A stretch of DNA of 64,000 bases, from assembly GCA_020137815.1 (NCBI GenBank), contig CM035360.1, positions 4,203,558 through 4,267,557 on the forward strand, written 5' to 3'. Positions 1 to 12,257 of the stretch are shown piece after piece; positions within the stretch are counted from its first letter, which is position 1, and each line of letters opens with the position of its first letter. The translations under genes and the position numbers were made by a program. The notes under the pieces were generated by a model. That model saw nothing but the letters and a program-made list of their open reading frames with translations. It did not search any database and was not told the origin of the DNA. The DNA is from Hormiphora californensis (taxonomy: Eukaryota; Ctenophora; Tentaculata; Cydippida; Pleurobrachiidae).

Positions 1-350
1 CTGTTGTATATGGTCTAGAGATAGAGATAGAGAGAGCTTCCTATACCTCTCTAGAACCCCGCATTGGCTCTAAAACTCTGTATTATACTCGGCTAGTGTG
101 TTGAGCTGTGTATGTAGTTCTCTCAAGATTGTGTGTGCATGTGTAGTCCGTGTTATCACTGAATAAATGGGGCGGATGCAGACCCTAAAGTTGCGGTTAC
201 AACATGATTTCTTACCCACCTACCGACTGAGATATTATTTTGGACTAAACGGAAATTCAGGTATAGCGATAAATTATTAGAGCAATGTTCCTAGGCAAGT
301 GCCTATGCTTGGCATGTAAAACTGTAGCAGATAGCTAAGATAAGCTCTTG
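1..350. other. no gene seen
   Basis: No credible exon or repeat structure was recognised here. It forms the left flank of the Penelope-like insertion that follows. Confidence 0.5.
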
Positions 351-739
351 GTATTTTATTGGTTACTATAGAGGGCGCCAAAACCCGATAGTGCTCGATC
401 AATGATTGAGAGCTGGTTCAAACAAAGGGAAACAAGAAATTTTGTCAAACAAATGTTTCACCCGTAAGGGATCTTCAGTGACAGTAATAAACTACTAAAA
501 ATGAAAATCTCCGGTACTCCCCCAAAGAAATATAAGATGGTCTCATATATAATTATAAACGTTCTCAGGTGACCAAAAACAACCCACACTAGTAGACATA
601 CAATACCAATAGTAAACTACACGCTACTCTCTCTCGAACGGATGGTTCCTACCGACCATTCAGGAAGCCCGAGAAACGGACAGAGTATGTACACCGATCA
701 TCTAACCACCCGCCCAACATCCTCAACAACATCCCTGAG

Positions 740-1564
740 ATGATAAACCACCGAATCAACTCTATTTCATCATCCAGAGAGGTATTCGAGGCAGCAAAGG
801 GATTCTATGAGGATACACTGAACCGCAGCGGCCGCCCGAATTCCTCACTAACTTACCAGGACACACCACCATCACAGGGTCGGAAACGGAACCGAAAACG
901 TAGGGTGATTTGGTTTAACCCCCCGTTCTCGGTAACGGTTGAGACCGACGTGGGGAAGAGATTCCTCAACCTGATCCGCCTCCACTTCCCCACCAACCAC
1001 CCGCTCCACAAAATTGTGAACCCGAACACCGTGAAAATCTCATACTCATGTATGAAGAATTTGGAACGTATAATAAAGGGACACAACAAAAAACTCCTCG
1101 AGCAACACGTCAGCCCACCCGACAACGGTCCAGCTAAAACCTGCAACTGCCAGAGCACGGAGAGAATCCCTTGCCCTCTCAAAGGGGCCTGTCTACAGAA
1201 AGAGGTGGTTTACCTGGCCAAGCTCAGATCGGGTGTAAATGAAGAGCACCATTATGTGGGGATGACTGCTACCACCTTCAAGAAGAGGCTCTACAACCAC
1301 ACGTCCTCGTTCCGCCATGAAGAGCACCGGGGGGACACTAAACTATCGGACAAGGTGTGGGACAGGAAGGAGAAGGGTTTACCGTGGAGTATTGATTGGG
1401 GAATCATCAGAAAGGGACACGCCTACCGGGTAGGACAATCATCATGCGACTTATGCACCTCGGAGAAGCTGGAGATCATCAACAGGAGCAAGGATCCCCG
1501 TCTACTTAACTCGAGAACAGAAATTTTGGCTAAGTGTCGACACAGGGCAAAATTTCTCCTGTGA
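740..1564 (+). CDS. GIY-YIG endonuclease domain of a Penelope-like retroelement (C-terminal fragment)
   Basis: The 274-residue frame has a Cys-rich linker typical of Penelope proteins (CNCQ...CPLKGAC, about residues 133-150). A GIY-YIG-type nuclease follows: VVYLAKL and HYVGMT stand in for the two GIY/YIG strands, FKKRLYNH supplies the catalytic Arg, and SEKLEII supplies the metal-binding Glu. A late Asn (LLNSRTEI) matches the family. The domain nicks target DNA during insertion. No reverse transcriptase lies upstream and the frame begins soon after the left inverted arm, so the element is 5'-truncated. The first 60 residues are low-complexity basic sequence and the true start is unknown. The frame is still open, which suggests recent insertion. 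The class call is confident; the subfamily is not resolved. Confidence 0.82.
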   Translation: MINHRINSISSSREVFEAAKGFYEDTLNRSGRPNSSLTYQDTPPSQGRKRNRKRRVIWFNPPFSVTVETDVGKRFLNLIRLHFPTNHPLHKIVNPNTVKISYSCMKNLERIIKGHNKKLLEQHVSPPDNGPAKTCNCQSTERIPCPLKGACLQKEVVYLAKLRSGVNEEHHYVGMTATTFKKRLYNHTSSFRHEEHRGDTKLSDKVWDRKEKGLPWSIDWGIIRKGHAYRVGQSSCDLCTSEKLEIINRSKDPRLLNSRTEILAKCRHRAKFLL

Positions 1565-1674
1565 ACCAGACCCCTCGTGTCGGCACCTAGCCAAAATTTA
1601 TTTTCGTTTGTGCACAGAGACCCTCATATGAACTTTAGTTTTTAATATTTTTAATATTTCCTGTGAGTTAATTA

Positions 1675-1677
<3 letters not shown>

Positions 1678-1758
<81 letters not shown>
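1678..1758. repeat. (AG)n microsatellite
   Basis: About 80 bases of uninterrupted AG repeats, next to the right inverted arm of the Penelope-like element. Confidence 0.95.
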
Positions 1759-1761
<3 letters not shown>

Positions 1762-1981
1762 CGTGTAGTTTACTATTGGTATTGTATGTCTACTAGTGTG
1801 GGTTGTTTTTGGTCACCTGAGAACGTTTATAATTATATATGAGACCATCTTATATTTCTTTGGGGGAGTACCGGAGATTTTCATTTTTAGTAGTTTATTA
1901 CTGTCACTGAAGATCCCTTACGGGTGAAACATTTGTTTGACAAAATTTCTTGTTTCCCTTTGTTTGTATTTTATTGGTTAC

Positions 1982-4254
1982 GAAGTTACCCCTTGCCAGC
2001 GCGAGCTAAGGTCGCCCGGCGACCTGAGCTAAACATATAGTGTGAGGTGTCTTCGATACCAAGGTATTTTAAGTGTCGGTGAAATGTGTTTGATGGGCCC
2101 ACTACTGCAGATGTGTTTGTGTGTTTGTGTTTGGTAGTTTATAGCTTCTGCTTCCTTCACACATATCATATATGCTTAATATAATACTAGATCACTTGAG
2201 TCTTGAAACTCTATCCCTTCTCTCTCCGCTCTCCGTCGTCTATCTATCTTCTCTCCCCAGACCCCAGATATTCTCCCTCGCCTTGCTCCATACTCTAAAT
2301 TCCCCTGTTTGTTCACAGATTTCTGATTTGGGTGCCACCCAGAAACCTAAGGGAAGTTTAACTTCCCTCTAGGCTTTCCAATCAACTTCATGGGAATTAC
2401 CAATTAGGATACTATCATGTGCGTCACAAGTGTGTCACTATAAGGGTGTCACCGGAAACCATCTCATGTCCACATGTTACAGCTGCAATTTGATACCACC
2501 TCACTGCTATTATACCTCACAGCTGTAGTATCAATGTTTCCATCCTGGGTGTAGTTTTATAATTTGACGCAATTTCACAGCCCCCTGGAGTACACAGCAT
2601 TTAGCATTAGGTACTGTCTTGATTCAGAACCGTCTGATATCGTGTTACTATGTAAAATAATTTACTTTACTTTCCTCCATCATCTCCATACCTCTATTCC
2701 GTTTTTTGCTTTCTTGTGAGGACTATCCCTCTTCCGCTTTCTTCCTACCAGTAGCAGAACAGCGTTAGTGTACCGATATATACAGCTGCATTGGCCGTGC
2801 GTTACATTAGCATTAGAGTGTGATCGGATGTAGCTGCACTACAGGATCATGCAAAATATGTGTACATAATTTGTGCTCATAAAATGCATACCTCTCTCTT
2901 TATTTCTCTCTCTCTCACTTCCTCACGTCTCCTTGTAGGTCATAATAATTGTAGCATAAAGTAGCCATTCTGAGAACACTATACCGATTTAAAGTCCACT
3001 TATTACTCAGACTCTAAGCTTTCCAAACAGCCACCATGTTCCATCAAACTGGCACCCTATTAATTAACTCTCGACTTTAGGAACAGTGGTCGCTCCTTGG
3101 AGCACTAAGATCATTTTACAAAAAAACATCTGTTGCCTCCGAAGCTATTCATTTGTTCGCCGCAGCTCCTCCCTTTCTCACTCTCTACTCTCCGTACTGT
3201 CTCTTCTATCTTTATGTCTGGCTTTCTTCTACATATTTCTAGCTGGATTGATTATTTTCTGTTTTGATCCAAGTCTGTCTTGAGCTGTGGTTTGCTTCTA
3301 CTATTAAGCGGTAGAGAAAGGAAAAGAGAGATAGAGGGAGAGGGAGAGGGAGAGAAAGAGAAGGAAAGTTCATGAGAGAAATGAAGAAGTGAGCAAGAGA
3401 AAGAAAGAGACTGAAAGAGACTGAGAGGGAGAAATAGACACTATAGTTAGAACTCTATCTGTCCAAATCTATCTCACTGTAGCATAAATAAATCTTTGAA
3501 CATTGAGGCGCATTAGTCATTAAATTATCATCTATCGTAGCATAGAAAAATAGAGAGAGAAGCTGTAATCAGATTCTGGAGCACTCTCTGATCCTCTCCA
3601 ATGTAAACTCTATTCCTCCCTGATTGTGTGTTGTGTTATGCAGTTTCTTCTTCCATCGTATAACAACTGTAAGTGCAGATCCGTTTTGTACCTTTATTAC
3701 TTGGTGGTTTCGTGTCAGCTGGTTTGAAATAACATTAAATTTGGTCAAAAAAATTTTCGAGTTCTGATCAGAACCTGTCAGGCCAATGCTCTGACCACAG
3801 TTCTCACGCGCTCCGCGAGAATGGGTCAGGCCAATGCTCTTACAGATCAGAACCGATCATGCTAATATCCATGTATGTACTAAACTAATAGCGGTTTTGA
3901 GTTGAACAAAAAATGTTTATCGTTGATTTCATGTGGTTTTAAACAATGATAATTTCAAGGCCATGATGGCGAACAAACAAATAATCTTAGCTTTAGAGTA
4001 TATTAAAATGTACACAATTATACTTTATTGAGATGTAGTAGCTGCACGATACAAACATGGCACTGCAGTTGAACTGAAACAAAGTGCCAAACACCAGTTT
4101 AAATAGCAATTCAAAGGGCCTGGTATCAACTTATTAAAGTGATACAAACATACAATGGAACTGCAGTTGAACGTGATTAGTTTCAGTAAACAAGATATGC
4201 TAAACTGCCCCTCTAAACGATCAATAGCCATTTATAGCCATATCAGTGTACTAG
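1982..4254. other. intergenic, no supported gene
   Basis: AT-rich sequence with scattered AG- and CT-rich tracts (about 2890-2920 and 3310-3440). Short open frames here have no family signature or convincing splice context. A small imperfect inverted motif built on TTCTGATCAGAACC lies near 3760-3860. Confidence 0.5.
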
Positions 4255-4256
4255 TA

Positions 4257-4892
4257 CACGGTGTTCATTTTGGATCTTTACAAGCGTCGGGCTTCACCCA
4301 GAAAAAAGTTGACAAGATTAGGTCATGAAACTTCATACTTGGACTATTCTATACCCTCATTCAAGGTTCCTGGGGGTTTTGGAGATCTAGCACCCCGGGA
4401 AGTGTGTTTTTGGCATCAAAACTACCAGAAGGAATTTTTTGCTGGTGCTGAGACTTTGCTAAAATGTTTTTTGGGTATTTTCTATGTCAATCCTAAAGTT
4501 TCATGGAGATTGGATGTGTTTTTCGGACCCAAAATTTCGTAAAAAGTGACTGGAAAGAATCAATTTTTGCCGTTTATGAGCCGTTTTCGAGCCTTTCCAG
4601 CCACTTTTTTCGAAATTTTGAGTCCGAAAAACACATCCAATTTCCATGAGACTTTAAGGTTGACATAGAAAATACCCAAAAAACATTTTAGCAAAGTCTC
4701 AGCATCAGCAAAAAATACCTTCTGGTAGTTTTGATGCCAAAACACACTTCCCGGGGTGCTAGAGCTCCAAAACCCCCAGGAACCTTGAATGAGGGTATAG
4801 AATAGTCCAAGTATGAAGTTTCATAACCTAATCTTGTCAACTTTTTTCTGGGTGAAGCCCGACGCTTGTAAAGATCCAAAATGAACACCCTG
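4257..4892. mobile_element. 636-bp foldback MITE (TA target duplication)
   Basis: Two arms of about 300 bases (4257-4556 and about 4590-4892) are reverse complements, with a short loop. The ends read CACGGTGTTCATTTTGG and, inverted, CAGGGTGTTCATTTTGG. Both sides are flanked by TA (4255-4256 and 4893-4894), as expected of a Tc1/mariner-type non-autonomous element. The open frames on both strands are mirror images produced by the palindrome, not genes. Confidence 0.85.
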
Positions 4893-4894
4893 TA

Positions 4895-5974
4895 TATGGG
4901 TAAACAGAAACTATGAACATAGTCGTCGTAAGACATGTGCGCTTATCGATCGTTCTATCTATATACAAATGAAAACAAGTGGTTTTACCAGACAATTGTT
5001 TCGATCTATATTCAAATTTATAACGAAATGAAACACGGAAATTTTCGCATCCGTGTTTCATTTTGTCATACTACAGCTCCCGTGACCCGTTCCGGTAGAG
5101 CACTCTTGGTGGCAGGCGCCATTTCATCTTACATTCAAATTTAGTTGATTATATATTATATATTAGGATTTATAGGAAAGGTATCATGGTTTATAGCTCT
5201 TATCTAGCTCTTACACGGGTGCATCTTTAGATTGTGTTCAACTTCAAGGTGCAAAATGATAATCGTTCTGTGCCCACAAAGCAAATATAGACACCTTGTG
5301 GGCTTTTAAAGACCCCATTTTCGCGAGTAAAGGAGGGTTGGAAGATTACAACCTTTTAGCAGAGGGGTGTCTGTTTAGATGGTGTTCAAGTTCAAGGTGC
5401 AAGAAACGTTCTGTGCCTACTGCCTACTGCCTACAAAGCAAATAGACACCTTGTGGGCTCTTACAATTCAGTTCAAATAACCAATCACTATATTTCAGTT
5501 GATAATCACAGGAGGGCTGTCTCCCCTGGACCTGAATCAAAATATCTGAGCAGTGGGAACCTTGCGGAACAACCCGCCGAAGAGAAGTAAGACTATTTCA
5601 CAATGTCGAATAACTAATACATAGCTGTCAGAGCATTGACCTGACCCTACTCTCAATTCTTCAAATAGAGAACTGCGGTCAGAGCATTACCTGAAAAATA
5701 TGCATAGTTATTTGCCAAGATGCGATTAGGGTGGAGTTCGATATTAGGAATCTCAGGTGTTGACACTATAGACTCTTTTAAATTCTAAAAGACCGCCGGC
5801 TAGTTTGTTTTATCCCTTTGATTCCCAAAGATCATTAATAGATTATATGACCTAGTGCACTTAGGACGGATTTCCAGGAATTGGCCTAGATAGAAAATGA
5901 ATCAAGTATCTGCTAAAACATATAACATATTGAGTTCAATGGAATCAATATAATCCAATATAGATCATGATATA
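4895..5974. other. intergenic with a local tandem duplication
   Basis: No gene is supported. Two related copies of a roughly 90-base segment (AGATTGTGTTCAACTTCAAG... ending CACCTTGTGGGC) lie at about 5227-5310 and 5375-5460. They share the phrase ACAAAGCAAATA and differ by small indels. Confidence 0.55.
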
Positions 5975-6074
5975 CAGTCGGACCCCGATTTAGTGGCATC
6001 CTCGGTGGAATGGGTTTTGTCCACTAAATCGGGGTGTTCACTAAATCGGAGGCCACTAAATCGGGGTCCAACTG
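5975..6074. mobile_element. 100-bp pogo/Tigger-like MITE
   Basis: Its ends are CAGTCGGACCCCGATTTAG and its inverted counterpart, flanked by TA on both sides. The same terminal motif recurs at 17029-17130, about 42337-44713 and 53092-53942, so it is a family. No transposase is present. The TIR type resembles pogo/Tigger elements; this assignment comes from motif memory. Confidence 0.85.
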
Positions 6075-6603
6075 TAATAAACTATTCCGTTGAACTACAA
6101 CCAGCTATTATATATTTTATAAATTTATGTGCAGGGGGGTCTGTAGAACATGCTATAACTACAATTAAATGAAGACATATGTCTAAGGGTTCATTGTGCC
6201 ATAGGTCCTTTTAAACAGGGCTCTCTCTACATGCCGTCTAACTCTCTGTCTCAATATATGTCTATGTGGGCATACAGACATGGCATTAAGTCTTGCCCCA
6301 CTATAATAATAAAACTAATGAACCGTAAGAGGCCCCCTGGACCCATCAATACTTCCTAATTAAGGGGGAAAGGACCCGTAATAATTATATCCAGGAGACA
6401 TATTATGAAACACGAACAGACGAAAGCAGCTGATGGGCATTATGATAACACGTATAATGACTTCTTGAAACAGAAAATACTGGGATTTGACCAATGTCCA
6501 ATGATCTTCTGAGAGGTGTCATGATATGGAACAAATTAGGGCTAATATATGACGTCACAATTCTGATAGAATAGATCAGTAGTCAGGTCTCAATTACAAG
6601 CCG

Positions 6604-6759
<156 letters not shown>

Positions 6760-6887
6760 GAAGCAATAACACGTCCTTGTGACACATCTTAGTCATGTAA
6801 TGACCCTCCATACTTGCATGTAGGAATTGTAGGAATTGAGTTCTTGCGGTCTTGCCTCACTATTTTATACCGTTACATGGTGATCCC

Positions 6888-8067
6888 GGCAGGTGAGTAG
6901 AACTTCGCTCCTAATAAAAGGCTGCAATAAAAGGCTGCAATAAAAGGCTGCAGAAAAAGGCTGCAATAAAAGGCTGCAATAAAAGGCTGCAGAAAAAGGC
7001 TGCAATAAAAGGCTGCAATAAAAGGCTGCAAGGGATCACGTATCCAACCAGACTAAAGCGGGGGATAGACCGAATCGTCCTCCCCTAATAGTGTTTCGTA
7101 TCACGTATCGGCTGTAGTGAGACCGAATAACCCTCCCCTAATTATAGTGATTCGTGTCACGTATCCAACTAGACCATAGGCAATAGAGAGAGACCGAGAT
7201 AGAGAGCGAGTACGAGTGAGAACTGAGAGTGTGAAAAATCAGAATCGCGGTATGGTATCACGTACCATGGTATCCTCTAATGAAAAGCGGTTACCAATTG
7301 ACAATGAGACCTCATCGGTCCCGATACGTGATTCTCTACCGCTATGTATTCTCCATTAGTCTTTCCGTATCGATCCACGATTCAGTAGAGGTAGTCAGTA
7401 ACTACTGAGAGTGTTGGTCTAATGAGGTAGGGTAGATCTATTGATTGAGCGTGTAGCACAATCACAGGTGAACCACCCAACCACTTGGTTCACCTATCAT
7501 AGTATTATGTGTGATTCCGCTCTACTGAATTGTGTACATAAAGACTATTGGCGAATAACGGTAGAAAATCAGTAATCACGTATTGGCACCGATTAGGTCA
7601 AATTATAGGTAACCGCCTTTCATTTAATTAATTAGAGGATATCATGAAACGTGATACAATACTTGATTAGTCGTCCATGATTCGGATCTCTCACTCTCAC
7701 CTCTCTAACTCTCTATCTCCGTCTATCTACCGCCTATGGTTTAGTTGGATACCAGGCACGAATCACTATAATTAGGGGCGGGTGATTCGGTCTCTCTACC
7801 GCTTATGGTAGAAACCGATACGTGAAACAAAACACTATTAGGGGAGGACGATTCGGTCTATCTCCTGCTTTAGTGCTTTAGTCCAGTTGGATATGTGATC
7901 CATTGCAGCCTTTTATTGCAGCCTTTTATTGCAGCCTTTTATTGCAGCCTTTTTCTGCAGCCTTTTATTGCAGCCTTTTATTGCAGCCTTTTTCTGCAGC
8001 CTTTTATTGCAGCCTTTTATTGCAGCCTTTTATTAGGAGCGAAGTTCTACTCACCTGCCGTGATCCC
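6888..8067. mobile_element. 1.2-kb foldback element with internal TGCAATAAAAGGC repeats
   Basis: The left half (6888 to about 7330) and right half (about 7620-8067) are reverse complements. The ends read GTGATCCCGGCAGGTGAG and, inverted, GGGATCACGGCAGGTGAG. Each arm carries about ten copies of a 13-base unit, GCAATAAAAGGCT. Further matching blocks cover the CCTCCCCTAATAGTG segment and the AG-rich segment near 7185 and 7690. No target duplication was recognised. The right end abuts the next element. Confidence 0.75.
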
Positions 8068-8784
8068 TATTCTGCCCCTTTTTTTTAGAATGAAGTATTT
8101 GCAATTTTGGCGATTTTGAGTTATTTATACCATCTTGATCAGGAGAAAAAGATCTACAAGATGGGCTAAGTCTCGTGTCTCAATCTTCAAAAAATAGAGT
8201 GAAGTGTTTTTTGTGAAGTACTTTTATTTTTGAAAAACTGCAGAAAAGTGAAGCAAATGGCAATTGCTTCGCTAATATAATTCGGAAATAAATACTGCTT
8301 CGTTAAACTTTTCTACCATAGAAGTAATAACCGCAGAAAAATTTGCTTCAGTTGTTTGCTTCATTTAAAAAATTCTATTGAAATACTTCAATCAGCTGCA
8401 GATTTTGTTTGAAGTATTGTCCACTCAGAAGATACTTCACTTCATTTACTTCAATTTGAAAATGCTTCATAAATCAGTTGCAGATTTTGTTTGAAGTATT
8501 TTCAAATCAGAAGATACTTCACTTCATTTACTTCAATTTGAAAATGCTTCATAAATCTGTGGAATTCAAATGCTTCTTGTCGCATCCAGAAAAAATACTT
8601 CATAACTTAAGAATACTTCATTTTTTATTATAATATGTGCCATTTATAACACAAGTCCGGCCAAATGAAGTAATTTCCAAGATTTGTTCTTTGCTGCAGC
8701 ATCATCATGATGAAGGTCGAACGGAGGCGATCCCTATAATAATTATTCTATTCTGAGTAATTATAATTATCGTTCACATCTCGA

Positions 8785-9105
8785 ATTACTCATCCTCACC
8801 GTCTCCCACAGTAACCCCTGTCACCTTATCTCCCTTTGTCATCCCTGTCACCCTGTCTTCCTTTGTCACCCCTGTCACCTTATCTCCCTTTGGCACACTT
8901 GCACCTTGTCTCCCATTGTAACCCCTGTCACCCTGTCTCCCTTTGTCACCCCTGTCACCTTGTCTCCCTTTGTCACACTTGCACCTTGTCCCCCATTGTA
9001 ACCCTGTCACCTTGTCCCCCACTGTAACCCCCGTCACCTTATCTCCAATTGTAACCCCTGTCACTTTGCCTCCCACTGTAACCCAGTCACCTTGTCATCC
9101 AATCA
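8785..9105. repeat. GTCACC-rich short tandem repeat block
   Basis: Irregular repeats of about 15-30 bases around CCCTGTCACCTTGTCTCC. A second block of the same motif (10136-10255) lies on the far side of the large minisatellite, so the two once formed one array or were split by its expansion. Confidence 0.85.
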
Positions 9106-9139
9106 ATCATCCAGTCAGTGATCAGTCAGTGATCAGGTA

Positions 9140-10135
9140 CTATCAGGAGGCAGGATAACCCGGGGAAGGGGGTGACCTAGGGAAGGGGGTGAGTTAGGAG
9201 GCAGGATGACCTGGGGAAGGGGGGTGAGTTAGGGGTCAGGATAACCTAGGGAAGGGGGGTGAGTTAGGAGGCAGGATAACCTAGGGAAGGGGGTGAGTTA
9301 GGGGTCAGGATAACCTAGGGAAGGGGGGTGAGTTAGGGGTCAGGATAACCTAGGGAAGGGAGGTGAGTTAGGGGTCAGGATAACCTAGGGAAGGGGGTGA
9401 GTTAGGAGGCAGGATGACCTGGGGAAGGGGGTGAGTTAGGAGGCAGGATGACCTAAGGAAGGGGGGTGAGTTAGGAGGCAGGATGACCTAGGGAAGGGGG
9501 TGAATTAGGGGTCAGGATAACCTAGGGAAGGGGGTGAGTTAGGAGGCAGGATGACCTGGGGAAGGGGGTGAGCTTGAGTTAGGGGTCAGGATAACCTAGG
9601 GAAGGGGGGTGAGTTAGGAGGCAGGATGACCTGGGGAAGGGGGGTGAGTTAGGGGTCAGGATAACCTAGGGAAGGGGGTGAGTTAGGAGGCAGGATGACC
9701 TAGGGAAGGGGGTGAGTTAGGGGTCAGGATAACCTGGGGAAGGGGGGTGAGTTACGAGGCAGGATGACCTGGGGAAGGGGGTGAGTTAGGAGGCAGGATG
9801 ACCTGGGGAAGGGGGTGAGTTAGGAGGCAGGATGACCTGGGGAAGGGGGGTGAGTTAGGGGTCAGGATAACCTGGGGAAGGGGGTGAGTTAGGAGGCAGG
9901 ATGACCTGGGGAAGGGGGTGAGTTAGGAGGCAGGATGACCTAGGGAAGGGGGGTGAGTTAGGGGTCAGGATGACCTAGGGAAGGGGGGTGAGTTAGGAGG
10001 CAGGATGACCTGGGGAAGGGGGGTGAGTTAGGAGGCAGGATGACCTGGGGAAGGGGGGTGAGTTAGGAGGCAGGATGACCTGGGGAAGGGGGTGAGTTAG
10101 GAGGCAGGATGACCTGGGGAAGGGGGGTGAGTGAG
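9140..10135. repeat. 34-35-bp minisatellite, about 28 copies
   Basis: The unit is GGTGAGTTAGGAGGCAGGATGACCTGGGGAAGG, with two main variants (AGGAGGCAGGATGACC and AGGGGTCAGGATAACC). On the minus strand every unit contains CCTAACTCAC, a C/T tract and CCCCAG, which is the layout of a branch point, pyrimidine tract and 3' splice site. On the plus strand each unit has GGTGAGT, a 5' splice-site consensus. Confidence 0.95.
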
Positions 10136-11613
10136 GGCCTGTCACCTTATATCCCTTTGTCACCCCTGTCACCTTATCTCCAATTGTAACCCCTGTCACT
10201 TTGCCTCCCATTGTAACCCCTGTCACTTTGCCTCCCACTGTCTCCCATGTCACTGAACTATCACACTCACGGGAATTTGAAATGTTTGTAAAAAATTAAA
10301 GAATACGGATACAAATCATCCAAATATTAACAAAATATATTGTCATCTAACTGTTCTGTCCTTACATTCCCACACTCCTAGACAAATACTCCTCTTCGTG
10401 AATAACCCGAATGGAGACAATCTCACTCCCGTTCCCTCTCATCGATATTATCTCTCTGTCAGACCCTTTCTCTATCTCTCAGCAACCGACCGGACCAAAT
10501 AAACAACCAATCCGAGCTCATTATTCAGGTCACGTGACTGGTTATCAGCCAATCGATTGTTAAAACATGTAATGAACTGGCCTGTGTGTCTGTCTGTGTG
10601 TCTGTCTGTGATCTGTTTGTATGTCTGTGATCTGTTTGTATGTCTGTCATATTTTATGAACACGGACCTGTGTAGAGGTCGGAAGAAAATTCTTGAATCT
10701 CCAATCTCCATGTTTCACTCTGATATTACAAGCCGAACTCAACCAATTTCAAAGTATGACTCGTACCGGAACAGATTAATCTTCCAGATTTTATCTGCAG
10801 GTTCGTCTTAGTTTGAGGGTTGCCATAGCGTTTTTCTGTTTTCGCTCAATTTATCAGCACCATGATTTTAACATTCCGCCCGAAGGGCGGGCGGCCCATC
10901 TCTTTATGCTGCTGCAGGCTGCTGCAGGCTGCTGCAGTTGTAATTTGTGCGTCTGTTTGTCTGTGCGTCTGTTTGTCTGCAGCTGCTGCTCTGGAGTTAC
11001 TTTCAAGACTAGCAAGAATTCTAACACATTTTATACTTCACTGCGTGTTAAATGAAAATTAACTTCGTTTGTGATTTTATCCAAAATATTGAAGTAAGAT
11101 TGCGATTTTGAAGCACATGTACACTTTTGTTCGATTAAGTTACTTTTAGGCATTTTGAATACAGTTCTGAAGAAGTATTTTTAGGAATGAAGTAATTACT
11201 GAAGTATATGCAAGTGAAGTACTTTTTAGGTGCTTTTGTTGCTATTATGATGAAGTATTTTTTTGAGTGAAGTAATTACTGAAGTATCTACCACGAAAAA
11301 TTATGCTTCAGTCGATATCAGTCTAGCAACGGAAGTATTTTCAAAACTGTAATATAAGTGAAGTAACCAACAGAGTAAGGCATCAATTTTGATGCCTGAC
11401 ATCAATTTGAGACAAATTTGATGATAGCTGATAATTGGAAGTCCTGCAGAATTCCTTCAGGATTCTTGTGGTATAAGTCATAAATCGTTTGACGTACTAT
11501 TTGGGCTTCTATGACAATTTTAGTTCCGAAAAACCCTCTAAAAAACTTTAAAGTCGATTTTCTCGAAACTTAAAAAATGCAAATACTTCATTCTAAAAAA
11601 AAGGGGCAGTATT

Positions 11614-12257
11614 TTCTAGATTAAAACTAGCTGCAGTATTTGACTATTAGTCGATTCAATGTGCGTTATTTGTTTCAAAGAATTTACTACTGTAAGGTGT
11701 GCCCTATTCGATAGAAGTTTTATAATATTGGTACGAGAAAAGAACGTACCATTTAATTTAATTTATCGAAACGAGACAAATTGAGCGCTTAATAGTTTTT
11801 CAACTTGCGTAGTTACGTGGTGGATTTCTTTCATTTGAAAAATAGCTAAGTTTATAATAATTAGAAAAACTCTCCGCAGGCAACCATGTGAGAGCGAGTT
11901 TCATGGAAAAAAGTTTAAGCGATGGAACTCCCAAGATTCGGGTCTCTATGAGGGCACTTTGAAACCAGGTATGTATGTGGGTATAATAGGGTATTACTTG
12001 GTAACGAAGTTACCCCTCCCTTGCCAGAGGGGTTATTTCGTAATCAAGGGTATTACCCGATACCATTATATCAAGTCAATCTCATTATTATATCCATATC
12101 CATACGGACACGTTTCAATATCTCTCTGTGAGAGACATGCCCACAACCCCACTATCATTCTGATTAACCAATCAACTCAAACCCTCTGACTTTTTAATTA
12201 CCATCTAATCACCTCCCTCCATTGATATATAATTACCTCCCTCCATTAATAACCCAG
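11614..12257. other. intergenic with small palindromic repeat
   Basis: No gene is supported before the exon at 12258. Around 11990-12060 is a short inverted repeat (GTAACGAAGTTACCCCT with AGGGGTTATTTCGTAAT). Related sequence occurs at 1977-1996 and 62620-62670. Confidence 0.55.

Larger units (their letters stand above)
352..1981 (+). mobile_element. 5'-truncated Penelope-like element with inverted pseudo-LTRs
   Basis: Two roughly 217-base arms (419-635 and about 1750-1966) are near-perfect reverse complements of each other. They flank a GIY-YIG reading frame. The 15-base direct repeat TATTTTATTGGTTAC at 352-366 and 1967-1981 looks like a target-site duplication. About 50 bases of extra element sequence (367-418) lie between the left duplication and the left arm, as in Penelope-like elements with a pseudo-LTR plus tail. 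The reverse transcriptase part is missing, so this is a non-autonomous remnant. An (AG)n tract (1678-1758) sits inside the right arm. Confidence 0.8.
8072..11609. mobile_element. 3.5-kb non-autonomous TIR element containing minisatellites
   Basis: The first 30 or so bases, starting CTGCCCC(T)8AGAATGAAG, are repeated exactly inverted at 11578-11609. Both ends are flanked by TATT (8068-8071 and 11610-11613), a candidate 4-base target duplication. Both shoulders (8110-8690 and 11040-11610) are rich in GAAGTA/TACTTC motifs. The interior is occupied by tandem repeats and a small dispersed repeat (10486-10560), and no transposase frame is visible. It could be one large element or nested insertions that fortuitously share ends. 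Confidence 0.6.

Noticed and set aside
4261-5061. Related small open frames on both strands
   Set aside because: Mirror images produced by a foldback MITE; no start context, splice sites or known domain.
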